From Streptomyces sp. CG 926 (GTDB lineage Bacteria > Actinomycetota > Actinomycetes > Streptomycetales > Streptomycetaceae), in assembly GCF_003148825.1 (NCBI RefSeq), contig NZ_QGGZ01000004.1, positions 1 through 64,000 on the forward strand: a DNA stretch of 64,000 nucleotides. Reading direction: 5' to 3'. The notes below the pieces were generated by a model. It was not told where the DNA came from. It did no database searches and was given only the letters and a program-made list of their open reading frames with translations. The translations under genes and the position numbers were made by a program. Position 1 is the first letter of the stretch; each line of letters opens with the position of its first letter. Shown piece by piece: positions 9,201-17,281 of the stretch.

Positions 9201-9535
9201 GCAAGAAGATCATCGAGGCCGTACGGAACGCTCTCGCCGCGGCTCCGGTGATCCGCAAGGGCGACGTCGTCGGGCACCTGGACGACGGGCTCGGCGGCCG
9301 TACACCGCTGATGGCCACCAAGGACCTGAACGTGATCGGCGTGCCCGGCCAGCGGCTGGAACTGTCCCTCACGGCCCCTGCGGGCGCCGGACCGCTGCCG
9401 CACACCGCGAAGGCCGGTACCGAGGTGGCCGTACTGACGGTCGGCGACGGGGAGAGCGCGAAGAAGGTGCCCGTCGCGGTCAAGGGGGCCCTGGCCGAGC
9501 CCGGCTTCGGCACGCGGCTGACCCGCGGTCGCTGA
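6278..9535 (+). CDS. D-alanyl-D-alanine carboxypeptidase (class C-type PBP, serine peptidase S11) with giant repetitive N-terminus
   Basis: 1085-aa membrane-anchored enzyme that would trim the terminal D-Ala from peptidoglycan stem peptides outside the cell. The catalytic domain is C-terminal with all three penicillin-binding motifs: SVAK (Ser752, Lys755), SGN (Ser817) and KTG (Lys922). One transmembrane segment at about residues 678-696 ([15 protein letters not shown]) puts roughly 670 N-terminal residues inside the cell. That part is Ala/Gly/Glu-rich with near-perfect GA/EA repeats (about residues 120-313), then four SDQTM motifs (about 488-580) and an ERTSQFVAL element. S11 enzymes are normally about 400 aa. 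ATG 6278 is preferred because GGCGG lies about 12 bases upstream; ATG 6149 is an alternative. Confidence 0.9.
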   Translation: MKAVTVAGGPSDDPKIEAETTVSEGEPEATADSGAGVGTAGADRAEPGATADAVAVEPSADAESRPVAEGATDADLPSEARPEAEAEPDAGAGADADEPEADADGKPEAEAAADTGTETGAKAGAEPETGAEAGPDANAGADAGTGTGAGAGAGAGAGAGAGAGAGAGAGAEVEAGTGAGAGAGAEVEAEVEAGTGAGAGAGAEVEAGTGAGAGVEADADANADANANAGAEASSGAGAGAEVEAKAKAEPGAEVEADAEAGTGTGAETGAETDADADAGTGTGAETGAETDADAGTAAGAGAGTAAGAKAGAGAVPQAAADLARGAEPELAGRPEKAAQRKGEAVPQAAPASEPEPAPAGEAEPLPQASTGPAAEAEPDVADRPEKDAEPEGEALPQAAPAPDPAGEADAEANAVPETAAKGTAPSRGDDEPVAEALADGEPEAAAETQDEDDAELAGEADSEVGTAPEPQASGRDASGAEAEAVVEAPSDQTMLITPPKPDTSRADPRTAAEAPSDQTMLIARPQPDTPGGDEPDTETAAEAPSDQTMVITPPKPKPTQPDAEAAGEAPSDQTMLIARPEEKATEPDAPRKAPSWARKAEPAADADPERTSQFVALKDVDLPAPVAPRAQPRPSEARVAAPAPAAPLPPLDLLADLTNTPPPAETPRRTAVRRVKIWTPILLLVVGAGVGAQLLRPLPTPQLVASKTDGAITGEFSIPWPAEGQGAVRVSGSGSGDLGTFGEQKPVPTASVAKVMTAYVILKGHPLRKSDPGPDITVDAKAVADGGSEHESRIRSLTVGQKFSQQDMLKMLMIPSGNNIGRLLARWDSGTDSEAAFVAKMNAAAKELGMDNTTYTDPSGLDSATVSTAEDQLKLAEAVMKDEVFRTIVALPNATIKGLPERLENNNILLNSQGLSIRGIKTGSSTPAGGTLMWAAYKSIGDETPLVLGTLMDQHADGPDVDGADSLKLVLANSKKIIEAVRNALAAAPVIRKGDVVGHLDDGLGGRTPLMATKDLNVIGVPGQRLELSLTAPAGAGPLPHTAKAGTEVAVLTVGDGESAKKVPVAVKGALAEPGFGTRLTRGR
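6639..7215. repeat. GC-rich low-complexity tandem repeat coding for a Gly/Ala/Glu tract
   Basis: Dozens of imperfect copies of the hexamer GGAGCC/GGGGCC with interspersed GAGGTC and GACGCC blocks. They encode long GAGAGA runs interrupted by acidic residues inside the carboxypeptidase gene. Such a tract is prone to slippage and to sequencing or assembly error; its exact length in the genome should be treated as uncertain. Confidence 0.9.
7736..8026 (+). repeat. four copies of an (E)APSDQTMLI motif with about 80-base spacing
   Basis: The protein segment [10 protein letters not shown] or [10 protein letters not shown] occurs four times, each followed by a Pro-rich linker of about 17 residues, in the cytoplasmic part of the carboxypeptidase. 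The threonine in each copy stands in a constant acidic/Gln context, so these could be kinase sites or docking motifs. That role is inference only. Confidence 0.85.
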
Positions 9536-9580
9536 GCGGACGAGAAGAGCGGCGCGGCCCCGTCGGGCCGAGGCGTTGTG

Positions 9581-9611
9581 AGGAGGCCGCGCCCGACGGG
9601 CGCGGCCTCCT
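9581..9611. terminator. bidirectional hairpin terminator between convergent genes
   Basis: A perfect 14-bp stem (AGGAGGCCGCGCCC and its complement) closes a GAC loop. It lies between the stop of the carboxypeptidase and the stop of the convergent membrane protein gene, eight bases from the latter. There is no long T run, as is usual in Streptomyces. Confidence 0.8.
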
Positions 9612-9618
9612 CCGGTTC

Positions 9619-10434
9619 TCAGGCGCCCGGCGGGATCCTGGACGGGCGGCCCCTGCCGCGCGTCAGGGAGTGGCCGAGGATGCCCGCGAGGGCGGCGAGC
9701 ACGCCGCCCGCGGCGGTCCAGATCCAGCGGTCCGACCACCAGCCGCCGGACCAGCCGTCCTCCGGCTCGCGCAAGGTCGCCGTCACGGTGCCGGCGACCA
9801 GCGGGGTGGAGAGCGTGCCGTCCACCGCGCTGACGCCGCCCATTTCCTTGACCTCGGCCTCGACGGCCGCGCGTACCGGCAGGCCCAGGTCCTCGTCCGG
9901 CGCGGCGACGACGGTCAGGCGTACGTAGTAGCTGCCGGGCAGCGGATCGTTGGCCCACGGCTCGGCGCCCGCTCGTACGGTGCGCAGGGTGCAGGACAGT
10001 TCGACCGTGGTGGCTTCCTTCGCCGCGGCGGCCGTCTGCGTGCCGTAGGCGCACGCCTGCCGGCGGCGCAGCCCGTCGTACACGTCGAGCTGCCAGGTCG
10101 AGGCGCCGTGCCGGGCCTTCGACTCGGGCAGGGTGACGGCGGCCTTCACCGTGGCGCGCTGCTGCGCGTCGATCGGCACCACCCAGTAGAGGTAGTCGCC
10201 GCTGGACGCGCCGGCCGTGGCCTTCTGGCCCGGGCGGAACGCGGCGGCGGTACGGAAGCTGGTGCCGGCCTCGGTCGGAGCGGACGGGGCGGCCTTGTCC
10301 CCGCCCGGGCTCGCGGAGGCGGTGGCGCTCGGCGAGGGCGTGTCCGCGACGGCCGTGCCCACGGCCGTACCCGCCACCGTGAGGGCGGCTGCCGCGGCCA
10401 GCAGTGACGCGATCGGTGTGCCTACTCTACGCAT
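9619..10434 (-). CDS. exported, membrane-anchored partner of the VWA protein
   Basis: 271-aa protein without a named family. It has a signal peptide (MRRVGTPIASLLAAAAALTV...), an extracytoplasmic domain of about 190 residues with SGDYLYWVVPIDAQQRATVK and two cysteines-containing segments (CAYGTQ, LSCTLR) that could form a disulphide, and one C-terminal transmembrane helix (IWTAAGGVLAALAGILGHSL) with a basic tail. The domain resembles the sugar-binding-like beta domain that follows the VWA module in the preceding gene. The ATG overlaps the stop of the VWA gene by one base (TGATG), so the two are coupled and probably act together at the membrane surface. Confidence 0.85.
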   Translation of the reverse strand: MRRVGTPIASLLAAAAALTVAGTAVGTAVADTPSPSATASASPGGDKAAPSAPTEAGTSFRTAAAFRPGQKATAGASSGDYLYWVVPIDAQQRATVKAAVTLPESKARHGASTWQLDVYDGLRRRQACAYGTQTAAAAKEATTVELSCTLRTVRAGAEPWANDPLPGSYYVRLTVVAAPDEDLGLPVRAAVEAEVKEMGGVSAVDGTLSTPLVAGTVTATLREPEDGWSGGWWSDRWIWTAAGGVLAALAGILGHSLTRGRGRPSRIPPGA

Positions 10435-11711
10435 CAGTTGGTCCTCCAGACGGAGATGCGCCAGCGGGAGATCCATCCCCACACCAGACCGGCGAGCAGT
10501 CCGGCGAGCGCCAGCACGGCCAGCAGCCACCAGCCCCGCCCGAGGCCGAAGGCGGCGACGTCGGAGGCCTCGTCGGGGCCGTCCACCAGGTCGATGGTCA
10601 GCTCGACGGGCATGCCCGGGGTCGTCTTGACCGAGGCGGGAGCGGAGAAGGAGTTGCTGACCTGGAGGCAGACGGTCTCGGGCACGGGCTTGTCGTCCGA
10701 GTCCGCGCCGTCGATCTCGGCCTTCGGGTAGCGCAGGCCGGTGGAGAGGACGTCGGTGCGCCCGTCACCCGCCTCGGCGCCGCGCACGATCTCGCGCCCG
10801 TGGACGGTGGTGGCGCGCAGCAGGACGCCGTAGTCGTTGTTGACGGCGCGGTCGGCGCCGATGCTGACCGAGGCGCGCAGTTCCTGGCCGGGCAGGACGT
10901 CGACCCGGTACCAGCGGTGTTCACCGAAGGTCTCGCGGTCGCTGTAGAGGCCTGCCTTCAGCTGCGGGGCATTCGCGCACTGCTTCGCGCCCTCGGTCGC
11001 CACGGGGTTGACGACCGGGTCCGCGGCCCGGTCGACGAGTTGTTTCACTCGGCTGGAGAGGTCCGCCTTGTGCTGCACCGAGGTGTAGGTGCCGCCGGTG
11101 GCCTCGGCGATGCAGGTCAGCTGGGCTCGCGTCTTGGCGTCCGGGACCAGACCGAGGGTGTCGATGACCAGGTGGATGCCCTTGGCGGCGATGTCGCGCG
11201 CCACTTCGCAGGGGTCGAGCGGGGCGCAGGTGTCCTCGCCGTCCGTGATGAGCACGATCCGCTTGGAGCCGTTGCCGCCCTCCAGGTCCTGGGCCGCGCC
11301 GAGCAGGGCCGGTCCGATCGGCGTCCAGCCGGTGGGGGCGAGGGTCGCCACCGCGGTCTTGGCCTCGGTCCGGTCGAGGGGGCCGACCGCGTAGAGCTGC
11401 TTGGTGTCCTTGCAGCCGGTGGCCCGGTCCTCTCCTGGGTAGTTGGCCCCCAGGGTCCGTATGCCGAGGCGTACCTCGGCGGGGACCGCGTCGATGACCT
11501 CGTTGAAGGCCTGCTTGGCCGCGGCCATGCGGGTCTGGCCGTCGATGTCGTCGGCTCGCATGGAGCCGCTCACGTCGAGGACGAGGTCGACCTTGGGGGG
11601 TTCCTTCGCCGTCGGTTCGTCGGCGGCGGTGGCGCTCGCCGGGAAGAGCCCGACGGCCAGGGCGGCGAGCAGGCCGCACGCCCCGACCGCAAGCCGTTTT
11701 CTTGTGATCAT
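10434..11711 (-). CDS. exported VWA-domain protein with C-terminal membrane anchor
   Basis: 425-aa secreted protein. A Sec signal peptide ends near residue 29 (FPASATAA). A von Willebrand factor A domain follows with an intact metal site DVSGSM (residues 46-51), conserved T and the ITDGEDTC strand; two cysteines (CAPLDPC) are next to it. After the VWA come a beta-rich region (about residues 235-390) and a single transmembrane helix (WWLLAVLALAGLLAGLVWGW) with a short basic tail. VWA domains bind protein ligands through Mg. Start at 11711 is chosen because it gives a clean signal peptide. It heads a two-gene operon with the coupled 271-aa protein. The ligand is unknown; cell-envelope assembly or adhesion would fit. 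Confidence 0.9.
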   Translation of the reverse strand: MITRKRLAVGACGLLAALAVGLFPASATAADEPTAKEPPKVDLVLDVSGSMRADDIDGQTRMAAAKQAFNEVIDAVPAEVRLGIRTLGANYPGEDRATGCKDTKQLYAVGPLDRTEAKTAVATLAPTGWTPIGPALLGAAQDLEGGNGSKRIVLITDGEDTCAPLDPCEVARDIAAKGIHLVIDTLGLVPDAKTRAQLTCIAEATGGTYTSVQHKADLSSRVKQLVDRAADPVVNPVATEGAKQCANAPQLKAGLYSDRETFGEHRWYRVDVLPGQELRASVSIGADRAVNNDYGVLLRATTVHGREIVRGAEAGDGRTDVLSTGLRYPKAEIDGADSDDKPVPETVCLQVSNSFSAPASVKTTPGMPVELTIDLVDGPDEASDVAAFGLGRGWWLLAVLALAGLLAGLVWGWISRWRISVWRTN

Positions 11712-11884
11712 CGCCGGATCGTATTGAGGATCGTCCGGCAATCCAAAACGGGCTCCCGGCCGGGGCTTTCGGGGCGTCCGTGCGGTGAACGCGGCCTTGC
11801 GCCGACCGTCCGGGAGGTGGCGGGCGGGGCGGACCGGCGGATATCCGGGTGCATGGGACGGAGCGTCCGATCTAGGCTCCGAGG

Positions 11885-12262
11885 ATGAGCGCTACCCGTA
11901 TCTTCCGTATCACCGTCCGCGGCTCCTTCGACGGTCTGACCGACGACCAGAGCGCCGAGCTGCTCGCCGCCGCGCCCGAGCACGACATGCTGCGCGCGGA
12001 GTTCACCGCCGAGGGGCACCTGTCGTACGACCTCGCGGCGCGCCCCTTCTTCACCTTCCGCTTCCTGGATTCGGGTGAGGCCGAGGAGGACATCCTCGAC
12101 GCGACGGCCCGGGCGGAGCTGGCGGCGGAGAGCTGGCTCACCGAGCGCGGGTACGGCTTCAAGCAGCTGAAGTCGCAGGCCCAGGACATGTCGCTGGCCC
12201 CGCTGGGCAAGCGACAGCGTCGGGAGGCCGCCAGGTCCGACGGCGGCGGCGCTCAGGCCTGA
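11885..12262 (+). CDS. DUF6204-like conserved protein
   Basis: 125-aa soluble protein that resembles the DUF6204 family of actinomycetes. It has an N-terminal beta-strand pair (RIFRITVRGSFDGLTDDQ), the LSYDLAARPFFTFRF segment, and a helix followed by the family end GYGFKQLKSQAQDM. The family has no known activity. It diverges from the VWA gene and converges with the FAD hydroxylase gene. Identification rests on general sequence pattern, so it is moderately sure. Confidence 0.82.
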   Translation: MSATRIFRITVRGSFDGLTDDQSAELLAAAPEHDMLRAEFTAEGHLSYDLAARPFFTFRFLDSGEAEEDILDATARAELAAESWLTERGYGFKQLKSQAQDMSLAPLGKRQRREAARSDGGGAQA

Positions 12263-12363
12263 CGGGTCGGTTCGGCCCACCGCTCACGGCCCGCGACCCC
12301 AGGCGCGCTGGGCCGCGGCCCCCGGCCCCGGCCTCGATGTACCGGTGGTGTGGCCCTGAAGGA

Positions 12364-14043
12364 TCAGTTCGGGGGGCTCGCGGCGAAGACCTTCGCGAGG
12401 TGTGCGGCCAGCTGCTGCGGGTCGGGTGGGGAGAGCCGGGCGCCGAGGTATCCGTCCGGGCGGATCACGAAGGCCGTGGGCTCCCGGGCCGCGTACAGGC
12501 GGGCGAACTCGCCCCGACTGTCGGTGTAGACCGGCAGCGTCGTCCCGTCGGCCTCGATGATGGCATGCGCGTCGGCGTCCGCGTCCGCCGCGAGCACGAG
12601 GCAGACCTCCGTCCGGCCGCCGGAGGACTCCCGGGCCGTCCGTACGAGTTCGTCGAGGGCCGCCCCGGTTTCGGAGCCCGGGCCGAACCTGGATCCGTAG
12701 AGCAGCAGTACGTGGTCCCGCTCGCGCAGGGCGTCGTACAGGCGCATCGGGTAGCCGGTGATGGGCGCGGTGAGGCCCGTGCAGTCGGGCGCCCGGTCGC
12801 CGGGCCTGGGGCCCCTGCCCTCGCCGGCCGGGTCCACGGACGGGCTTCCCCGGTAGCCGACGAGGAGCTGGGCCTCGCGCATCATCAGTGTCGCCGAGTC
12901 GTCGGGGTCGTTCTCCATGCCCTCGACGGCGTGCCGGACGGTGCGGCCGACGACTTCCTCGCCGACGGGCCGGCGCTCGGCGTCGTAGCCGGCGAGCAGG
13001 TCGGGGTGGGCGGCGCCCGCGCAGGCCAGGGCGAGTTTCCAGGCCAGGTTCCAGGCGTCCTGGATGCCGGTGTTCATGCCCTGGGCGCCGGTGGGCGGGT
13101 GGATGTGGGCCGCGTCCCCGGCGACGAAGACCCGGCCGTCGCCGTAGCGGTCCACGATCCGGTGGCTGATGCGGAACACCGAGGTCCAGCGGATGTCGAA
13201 GGCGGTGGTGGGCTTCGGTGAGAGCCGGTCCAGGACGGCCTGGATGTCGGGCAACGCGGGGCCGCGCCCGCTCTGCAGGCCGTGCGTGATGCCGTCGGAG
13301 CCGGCCCCGGCCTGTCCCGCGGTGGAGAGTTCGGGCGGCACCATCATCGACATGCGGTACCGGCCCCGGCCGGGCAGGGGGATGCAGACCAGCACGTCGT
13401 CGACCGCCCCGTCCTCGCCCAGGTGCATGGCGCGCATGGCGTAGCCGGGTGGCAGGTCCCAGTCGACGCGTACGTCGGCGAGCATGTACTCCTCGGCGAA
13501 GGCCCCGCCCTCGAAGCTGAGGCCGAGTCCCTTGCGGACGATGCTGTGGGCGCCGTCGCAGCCCACCAGGAAGCGGGTGCGTACCTCTTCCTCCGCTCCG
13601 GAGGCGGCCCGCAGCCGGCAGGTCACGCCGTCGGCGTCCTGGCCGAACGACACCAGTTCGGTGCCGCGTTCGACCTCGGTGCCGAAGCGGCCCAGGTACT
13701 CGTCGAGGATGCGCTCGGTCTCGTACTGGGGCAGCGCCGCGAATCCGTACGGGACTTCGGGCGGCACGGAGAGATCGATACGGGGCTGCTCGGCACCGTT
13801 GACGTAGAGGAACTGGCCCCGCATCGGGACGGCCGCTTCCAGGGCGGTGCGGGCCAGCCCCATGTGGTCCCACACCTCGAAGGTGCGCGGCTGGATTCCC
13901 ACGGCCTTCGCGAACGGAAGCCGGGCGGGCAGTCGGTCGACGATCCGGCAGGAGACGCCCCGTCGGCGCAGTTCCGCGGCGGCGGTCAACCCGACCGGGC
14001 CGGCGCCGGCGACCAGTACGTCCGTTGCATGGGTGTGCGCCAC
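12364..14043 (-). CDS. FAD-dependent aromatic hydroxylase (PheA/TfdB-type monooxygenase)
   Basis: 559-aa flavoprotein of the phenol-hydroxylase/aromatic polyketide hydroxylase class, expected to insert one oxygen atom into an aromatic ring using NAD(P)H. Motifs in order: dinucleotide-binding GAGPVGLTAAAELRRRG near residue 12, the DG-type GCDGAHSIVRKGLGL, and GDAAHIHPPTGAQGMNTGIQDAWNL, the second FAD contact. A C-terminal thioredoxin-like domain (about residues 410-559) completes the family. The GTG start is fixed by AGGAGG five bases upstream. No polyketide genes flank it, so it may act on a xenobiotic or in a scattered pathway. Confidence 0.93.
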   Translation of the reverse strand: MAHTHATDVLVAGAGPVGLTAAAELRRRGVSCRIVDRLPARLPFAKAVGIQPRTFEVWDHMGLARTALEAAVPMRGQFLYVNGAEQPRIDLSVPPEVPYGFAALPQYETERILDEYLGRFGTEVERGTELVSFGQDADGVTCRLRAASGAEEEVRTRFLVGCDGAHSIVRKGLGLSFEGGAFAEEYMLADVRVDWDLPPGYAMRAMHLGEDGAVDDVLVCIPLPGRGRYRMSMMVPPELSTAGQAGAGSDGITHGLQSGRGPALPDIQAVLDRLSPKPTTAFDIRWTSVFRISHRIVDRYGDGRVFVAGDAAHIHPPTGAQGMNTGIQDAWNLAWKLALACAGAAHPDLLAGYDAERRPVGEEVVGRTVRHAVEGMENDPDDSATLMMREAQLLVGYRGSPSVDPAGEGRGPRPGDRAPDCTGLTAPITGYPMRLYDALRERDHVLLLYGSRFGPGSETGAALDELVRTARESSGGRTEVCLVLAADADADAHAIIEADGTTLPVYTDSRGEFARLYAAREPTAFVIRPDGYLGARLSPPDPQQLAAHLAKVFAASPPN

Positions 14044-14048
14044 CGGCG

Positions 14049-14054
14049 CCTCCT
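14049..14054 (-). promoter_or_regulatory. ribosome binding site that fixes a GTG start
   Basis: AGGAGG, five bases before the GTG at 14043. It is a consensus match and decides the start of the FAD hydroxylase, since an in-frame ATG is not found nearby. Confidence 0.85.
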
Positions 14055-14119
14055 GGCGTGCGGCCCCCAGAGGGATGGATGCCCCTCCATGGTGGCCGCC
14101 CGCCAGGTGTCCGGCATCT

Positions 14120-14530
14120 TTACTCGATCACGAGGTCCACGTCGATGTTGCCGCGGGTGGCGCGGGAGTAGGGGCAGACCTCGTGCGCCTGCTTGACCAG
14201 CAGGGCGCCCGTCTCGCCGGCGAGGGACTCGGGGAGCTCGACGCGCAGGGTGACGGCGAGGCCGAAGCCGGCGCCGTCCTTGCCGATGGAGACCTCCGCG
14301 GTGACCGAGACCTCGCTGGTGTCGGCCTTGGCCTGGCGGCCGACCAGGCCGAGCGCGCTGGCGAAGCAGGCCGCGTAGCCGGCCGCGAAGAGCTGCTCGG
14401 GGTTGGTGCCCTGCCCGTTGCCACCGAGCGCCGGGGGCATGGCGAGGGCGAGGTCGAGCTGACCGTCGGAGCTGACGGTGCGGCCCTCGCGGCCGTTGGC
14501 GGTGGCGACAGCGGTGTAGAGCGCGTCCAT
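14120..14530 (-). CDS. ohr: organic hydroperoxide resistance protein Ohr
   Basis: 136-aa OsmC-fold thiol peroxidase that reduces organic hydroperoxides with the help of lipoylated proteins. The two catalytic cysteines are present in the Ohr-specific context: Cys55 in YAACFASAL and Cys119 in HEVCPYSRATRGNI. The family arginine would be Arg17 or Arg15. Length matches Ohr (about 140 aa). It is divergent from a MarR-family gene whose sensing cysteine marks it as OhrR, with a 128-base shared regulatory region that holds an inverted-repeat operator. This is the standard ohr-ohrR arrangement, so both calls support each other. Confidence 0.97.
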   Translation of the reverse strand: MDALYTAVATANGREGRTVSSDGQLDLALAMPPALGGNGQGTNPEQLFAAGYAACFASALGLVGRQAKADTSEVSVTAEVSIGKDGAGFGLAVTLRVELPESLAGETGALLVKQAHEVCPYSRATRGNIDVDLVIE

Positions 14531-14543
14531 GAGAGGTCCTCTC
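14531..14543 (-). promoter_or_regulatory. ohr ribosome binding site inside a small palindrome
   Basis: GAGAGG ACCTCTC directly precedes the ohr ATG. The first half is the ribosome binding site (seven bases from the ATG) and the second half is its complement, so in the mRNA the site can pair with the bases next to the start. Whether this matters for expression is unknown. Confidence 0.45.
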
Positions 14544-14596
14544 GCAGAAATGAACCGTGGTGGCGGCCGGTGGTCGGCCGCGCTCCACTACTAGAG

Positions 14597-14622
14597 CACA
14601 CAATTCAGTTGTGCACAATTCA
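14597..14622. promoter_or_regulatory. OhrR operator in the ohr/ohrR divergent promoter
   Basis: CACAATTCA occurs twice (14599-14607 and 14614-14622), with GTTGTG between, so that two overlapping inverted repeats arise: CACAA-5-TTGTG and TTGTGCACAA. AT-rich imperfect palindromes with AATTG cores are the known OhrR target. It also overlaps a plausible ohr promoter (TTGTGC, then TAGTAG 19 bases on, minus strand), which suits repression relieved by peroxide. Confidence 0.8.
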
Positions 14623-14658
14623 ATGCCCCACAAGTCCTTCCCAGGTACACTGGGCGTC

Positions 14659-15153
14659 ATGACCGAGCAGCCCACCGCGACCCATGCGACCCACGCCGAT
14701 CAGGACTTCCTGCGCCTCGACGGACAGATCTGCTTCGCGCTGAACGCGGCGAGCCGTGCCTTCGGCGGCCTCTACCGCGTCGTGCTCAAGGATCTGGGGC
14801 TCACCTACCCCCAGTACCTGGTGATGCTCGTGCTGTGGGAGCACGGTGAGATGCCGGTCAAGGAGATCGGGCAGCACCTGCGACTGGACTCCGGAACGCT
14901 GTCGCCGCTGCTCAAGCGGCTGGAGGCGGCCGGACTGGTGCGCCGCGAGCGCAGCACCGAGGACGAGCGGTCCGTGCACGCCCACCTGACCGAGGAGGGC
15001 GCCGCACTGCGCGCGCGGGCGGTGGAGGTGCCTCGGCGGATCGCCGCCGCGACCGGCTTCGAGCTCACCGAGGTCCTCGACCTCCAGGCCCGACTGAACC
15101 GCCTGACGGCCGCGCTCGACGCCGCCGTGCCCCGGGAGGCCGGGGAGGCGTAG
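14659..15153 (+). CDS. ohrR: MarR-family organic-peroxide sensor OhrR
   Basis: 164-aa winged-helix repressor. The reactive N-terminal cysteine of the family is Cys25 in the segment QICFALNAASR. The DNA-binding wing is seen as HLRLDSGTLSPLLKRLEAAGLVRRERSTEDERSV, with the typical recognition helix and the DER-type beta wing. Oxidation of the cysteine by organic hydroperoxides releases the operator. ATG 14659 is chosen because OhrR proteins begin about 20 residues before the cysteine and because the operator would otherwise be coding. Divergent from ohr. Confidence 0.95.
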   Translation: MTEQPTATHATHADQDFLRLDGQICFALNAASRAFGGLYRVVLKDLGLTYPQYLVMLVLWEHGEMPVKEIGQHLRLDSGTLSPLLKRLEAAGLVRRERSTEDERSVHAHLTEEGAALRARAVEVPRRIAAATGFELTEVLDLQARLNRLTAALDAAVPREAGEA

Positions 15154-15253
15154 CCGCCGCCCGCGCCGGACACTGGGTCCGGGAAGCGGGAGGGGAATCG
15201 GGGCGGCGGGAAACGGGGCTGCGGGATGCGGAGCGGCGGGCAGGAGGCACGCG

Positions 15254-16288
15254 ATGGACCCGGTGGCGGCACTGGATCGGATCGCCTTCCTGCTGGAGCG
15301 TGCCCAGGCTCCCACCTACCGGGTACGGGCCTTTCGGTCCGCGGCGGCCGCCATCACCCGGATGGGCGAGAGCGAGGTGGCCGAGCGGGTCGCGGAAGGT
15401 TCCCTGGAGGCCGTGAAGGGCATCGGCCCCAAAACGGCCCAGGTCGTCCGGGAGGCGCTCGGTGGGACCGTGCCGGCCTACCTGGAGACGCTGGAGGACG
15501 AGATCGCCGCGCTCCCCGAGGGGCCGCCGGCCACACCTGCCGCCACCGCGCTCCGGGAGGCTCTTCGCGGCGATTGCCACGTGCACTCCGACTGGTCCGA
15601 CGGCGGCAGTCCGATCGAGGCGATGGGGCGGGCGGCGGCCGCGCTGGGCCATGAATGGGCCGTACTGACCGACCACTCGCCGCGCCTGACCGTCGCACGG
15701 GGGCTCTCCCCGGAGCGGCTGCGCGAGCAGCTGCGGGTGGTGGCCGAGCTCAACGACACCTGGGCACCGTTCCGGCTGCTCACCGGCATCGAGTGCGACA
15801 TCCTCGACGACGGGGCGCTGGACCAGGAACCGGAGCTGCTGGAACAGCTCGACCTGGTGGTCGGCTCGGTGCACTCGAAGCTGCGGATGGACGCACCCGC
15901 GATGACCCGGCGGCTGCTGGCGGCCGTAGGGAACCCGCTGATGGACGTCCTGGGCCACTGCACGGGACGGCTGGTCACCGGCCGGACCCGGCCGGAGTCG
16001 CAGTTCGACGCGGAGGCGGTCTTCGCGGCCTGCGCGGAAAGCGGTACCGCCGTGGAGATCAACAGCCGCCCCGAGCGGTTGGACCCGCCCCGGCGGCTGC
16101 TGCGGCTCGCCGTGACGGCCGGCACCTTCTTCGCGGTCGACACGGACGCGCACGCCCCCGGCCAGCTCGACTGGCAGATCGTCGGCTGCGAGCGGGCGGT
16201 GGAGTGCGAGGTCCCGACCGCCCGCGTCATCAACACCTGGCCGGCTGACGTTCTCCTGACCTGGACCCGCACCCGAGAGATGCCCTGA
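15254..16288 (+). CDS. PHP-domain phosphoesterase with N-terminal helix-hairpin-helix (PolX-like without polymerase)
   Basis: 344-aa cytoplasmic protein. N-terminal helical region with a helix-hairpin-helix (GSLEAVKGIGPKTAQVVREA, residues 49-68) as in family X polymerases, then a full PHP domain: CHVHSDWSDGG (His109, His111), TDHS, GIECDI, VGSVHS, LGHCTGR, EINSRPERLDPP and DTDAH. All metal ligands expected for a trinuclear site are there. The nucleotidyl-transferase part of bacterial PolX is missing, so this is a nuclease or phosphatase module on its own. Family members of this shape are common in actinomycetes and are sometimes annotated as histidinol phosphatase-like. DNA repair is likely from the HhH but not proven. 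Confidence 0.92.
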   Translation: MDPVAALDRIAFLLERAQAPTYRVRAFRSAAAAITRMGESEVAERVAEGSLEAVKGIGPKTAQVVREALGGTVPAYLETLEDEIAALPEGPPATPAATALREALRGDCHVHSDWSDGGSPIEAMGRAAAALGHEWAVLTDHSPRLTVARGLSPERLREQLRVVAELNDTWAPFRLLTGIECDILDDGALDQEPELLEQLDLVVGSVHSKLRMDAPAMTRRLLAAVGNPLMDVLGHCTGRLVTGRTRPESQFDAEAVFAACAESGTAVEINSRPERLDPPRRLLRLAVTAGTFFAVDTDAHAPGQLDWQIVGCERAVECEVPTARVINTWPADVLLTWTRTREMP

Positions 16289-16441
16289 GGGGCGCGCCGA
16301 TGCCGTTGCCGGCGCCGATGCCGTCGCCCTCGGCCTCGGCCTCGGACCGGGTGAATCGCATGTTCCGCGCGGCCACCTGTATCGCGGGCGTATCGAAAAT
16401 CGGATACGCCACCGCAACGGACCTCCGCGTGGAATGTCGGC

Positions 16442-17167
16442 ATGAACCATGACGCACCCCTGCCCGCACCGCCACCGCCCCGTCGTACGCGCGCGATCGT
16501 GCTCCTGGGCCTGACGGTCCTCGGCCTGGCGGGCGCCGCCTACGTCGTGCGGCGCCCGCTCATGATGTCCGCTCCGATGTGCGCGGCAGGACGGTGGCAC
16601 GGCTGCTTCGACACGTTCAACGGTGTGGTGCTCATGACGTTGGCCACGCTTCCGGTGGCCCTGCTGGTGGCGTGGGCCCTGGCGCGCCGTAGGCGTGCCG
16701 CCGGCCTCCCGTCGGCGTGGCGGCTGTCGCTCGCCGAGGTGGGCATGGTCCACGGGACGGTGCCGTTCGTGTGGATGACCATGATGCCGGGCGGCGGGGC
16801 CGGCGTCGTCCCCGCCCGGGTGAGCCTCGTACCGCTGCGGGACCTGGTCACGATGGGGTCGCTCGGGATCGCCGTCAACCTGCTGGTCCTGGCGGCGCTG
16901 GGCTTCTTCGCCCCGATGCGGTTCGCGGCGCTCGCCTCCCCGTCGCGGATCCTGGCGCTCGGAGCAGGCTGCTCGATCCTGATCGAGACCGCCCAGTACG
17001 TCCTGCGGCTGGACCGGGTGTCCTCCGTGGACGACGTACTGGTCAACACCGCCGGCGCCCTGCTGGCCGCCCTCGCGTCGCGTCGCTGGTGGCGCGTCGC
17101 CACGGGGGCGCCGTCCGACCCGCCCCCTCCCACCCCGGCACCCGCGGCGGCGGGCCGGATCGCGTGA
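16442..17167 (+). CDS. VanZ-family membrane protein
   Basis: 241-aa integral membrane protein with about five hydrophobic segments (around residues 18-36, 63-80, 100-112, 140-160 and 175-195). The C-terminal LIETAQYVLRLDRVSSVDDVLVNTAGALLA is the signature of VanZ-like proteins. VanZ gives low-level teicoplanin resistance by an unknown mechanism. A Pro-rich tail follows. It is just upstream of an OmpR-type two-component system on the same strand, 115 bases away, which suggests linked regulation in the cell envelope. Confidence 0.9.
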   Translation: MNHDAPLPAPPPPRRTRAIVLLGLTVLGLAGAAYVVRRPLMMSAPMCAAGRWHGCFDTFNGVVLMTLATLPVALLVAWALARRRRAAGLPSAWRLSLAEVGMVHGTVPFVWMTMMPGGGAGVVPARVSLVPLRDLVTMGSLGIAVNLLVLAALGFFAPMRFAALASPSRILALGAGCSILIETAQYVLRLDRVSSVDDVLVNTAGALLAALASRRWWRVATGAPSDPPPPTPAPAAAGRIA

Positions 17168-17193
17168 GCGGCGGCCGGCGGCGGGTGGCGGGC

Positions 17194-17221
17194 AGCGGGT
17201 AGCGGGTAGCGGGTAGCGGGT
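17194..17221. repeat. four tandem copies of AGCGGGT
   Basis: A 7-base unit repeated four times in the gap between the VanZ-like gene and the response regulator. The copies are exact. No function is evident; such short tandem repeats are slippage sites and would change the spacing of a promoter if one lies here. Confidence 0.85.
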
Positions 17222-17281
17222 AGCTGTGGGTACGCGTCGTCGCATACGTCGGCGATATGGCGCGCTGCTTAAGCTTCGGAC

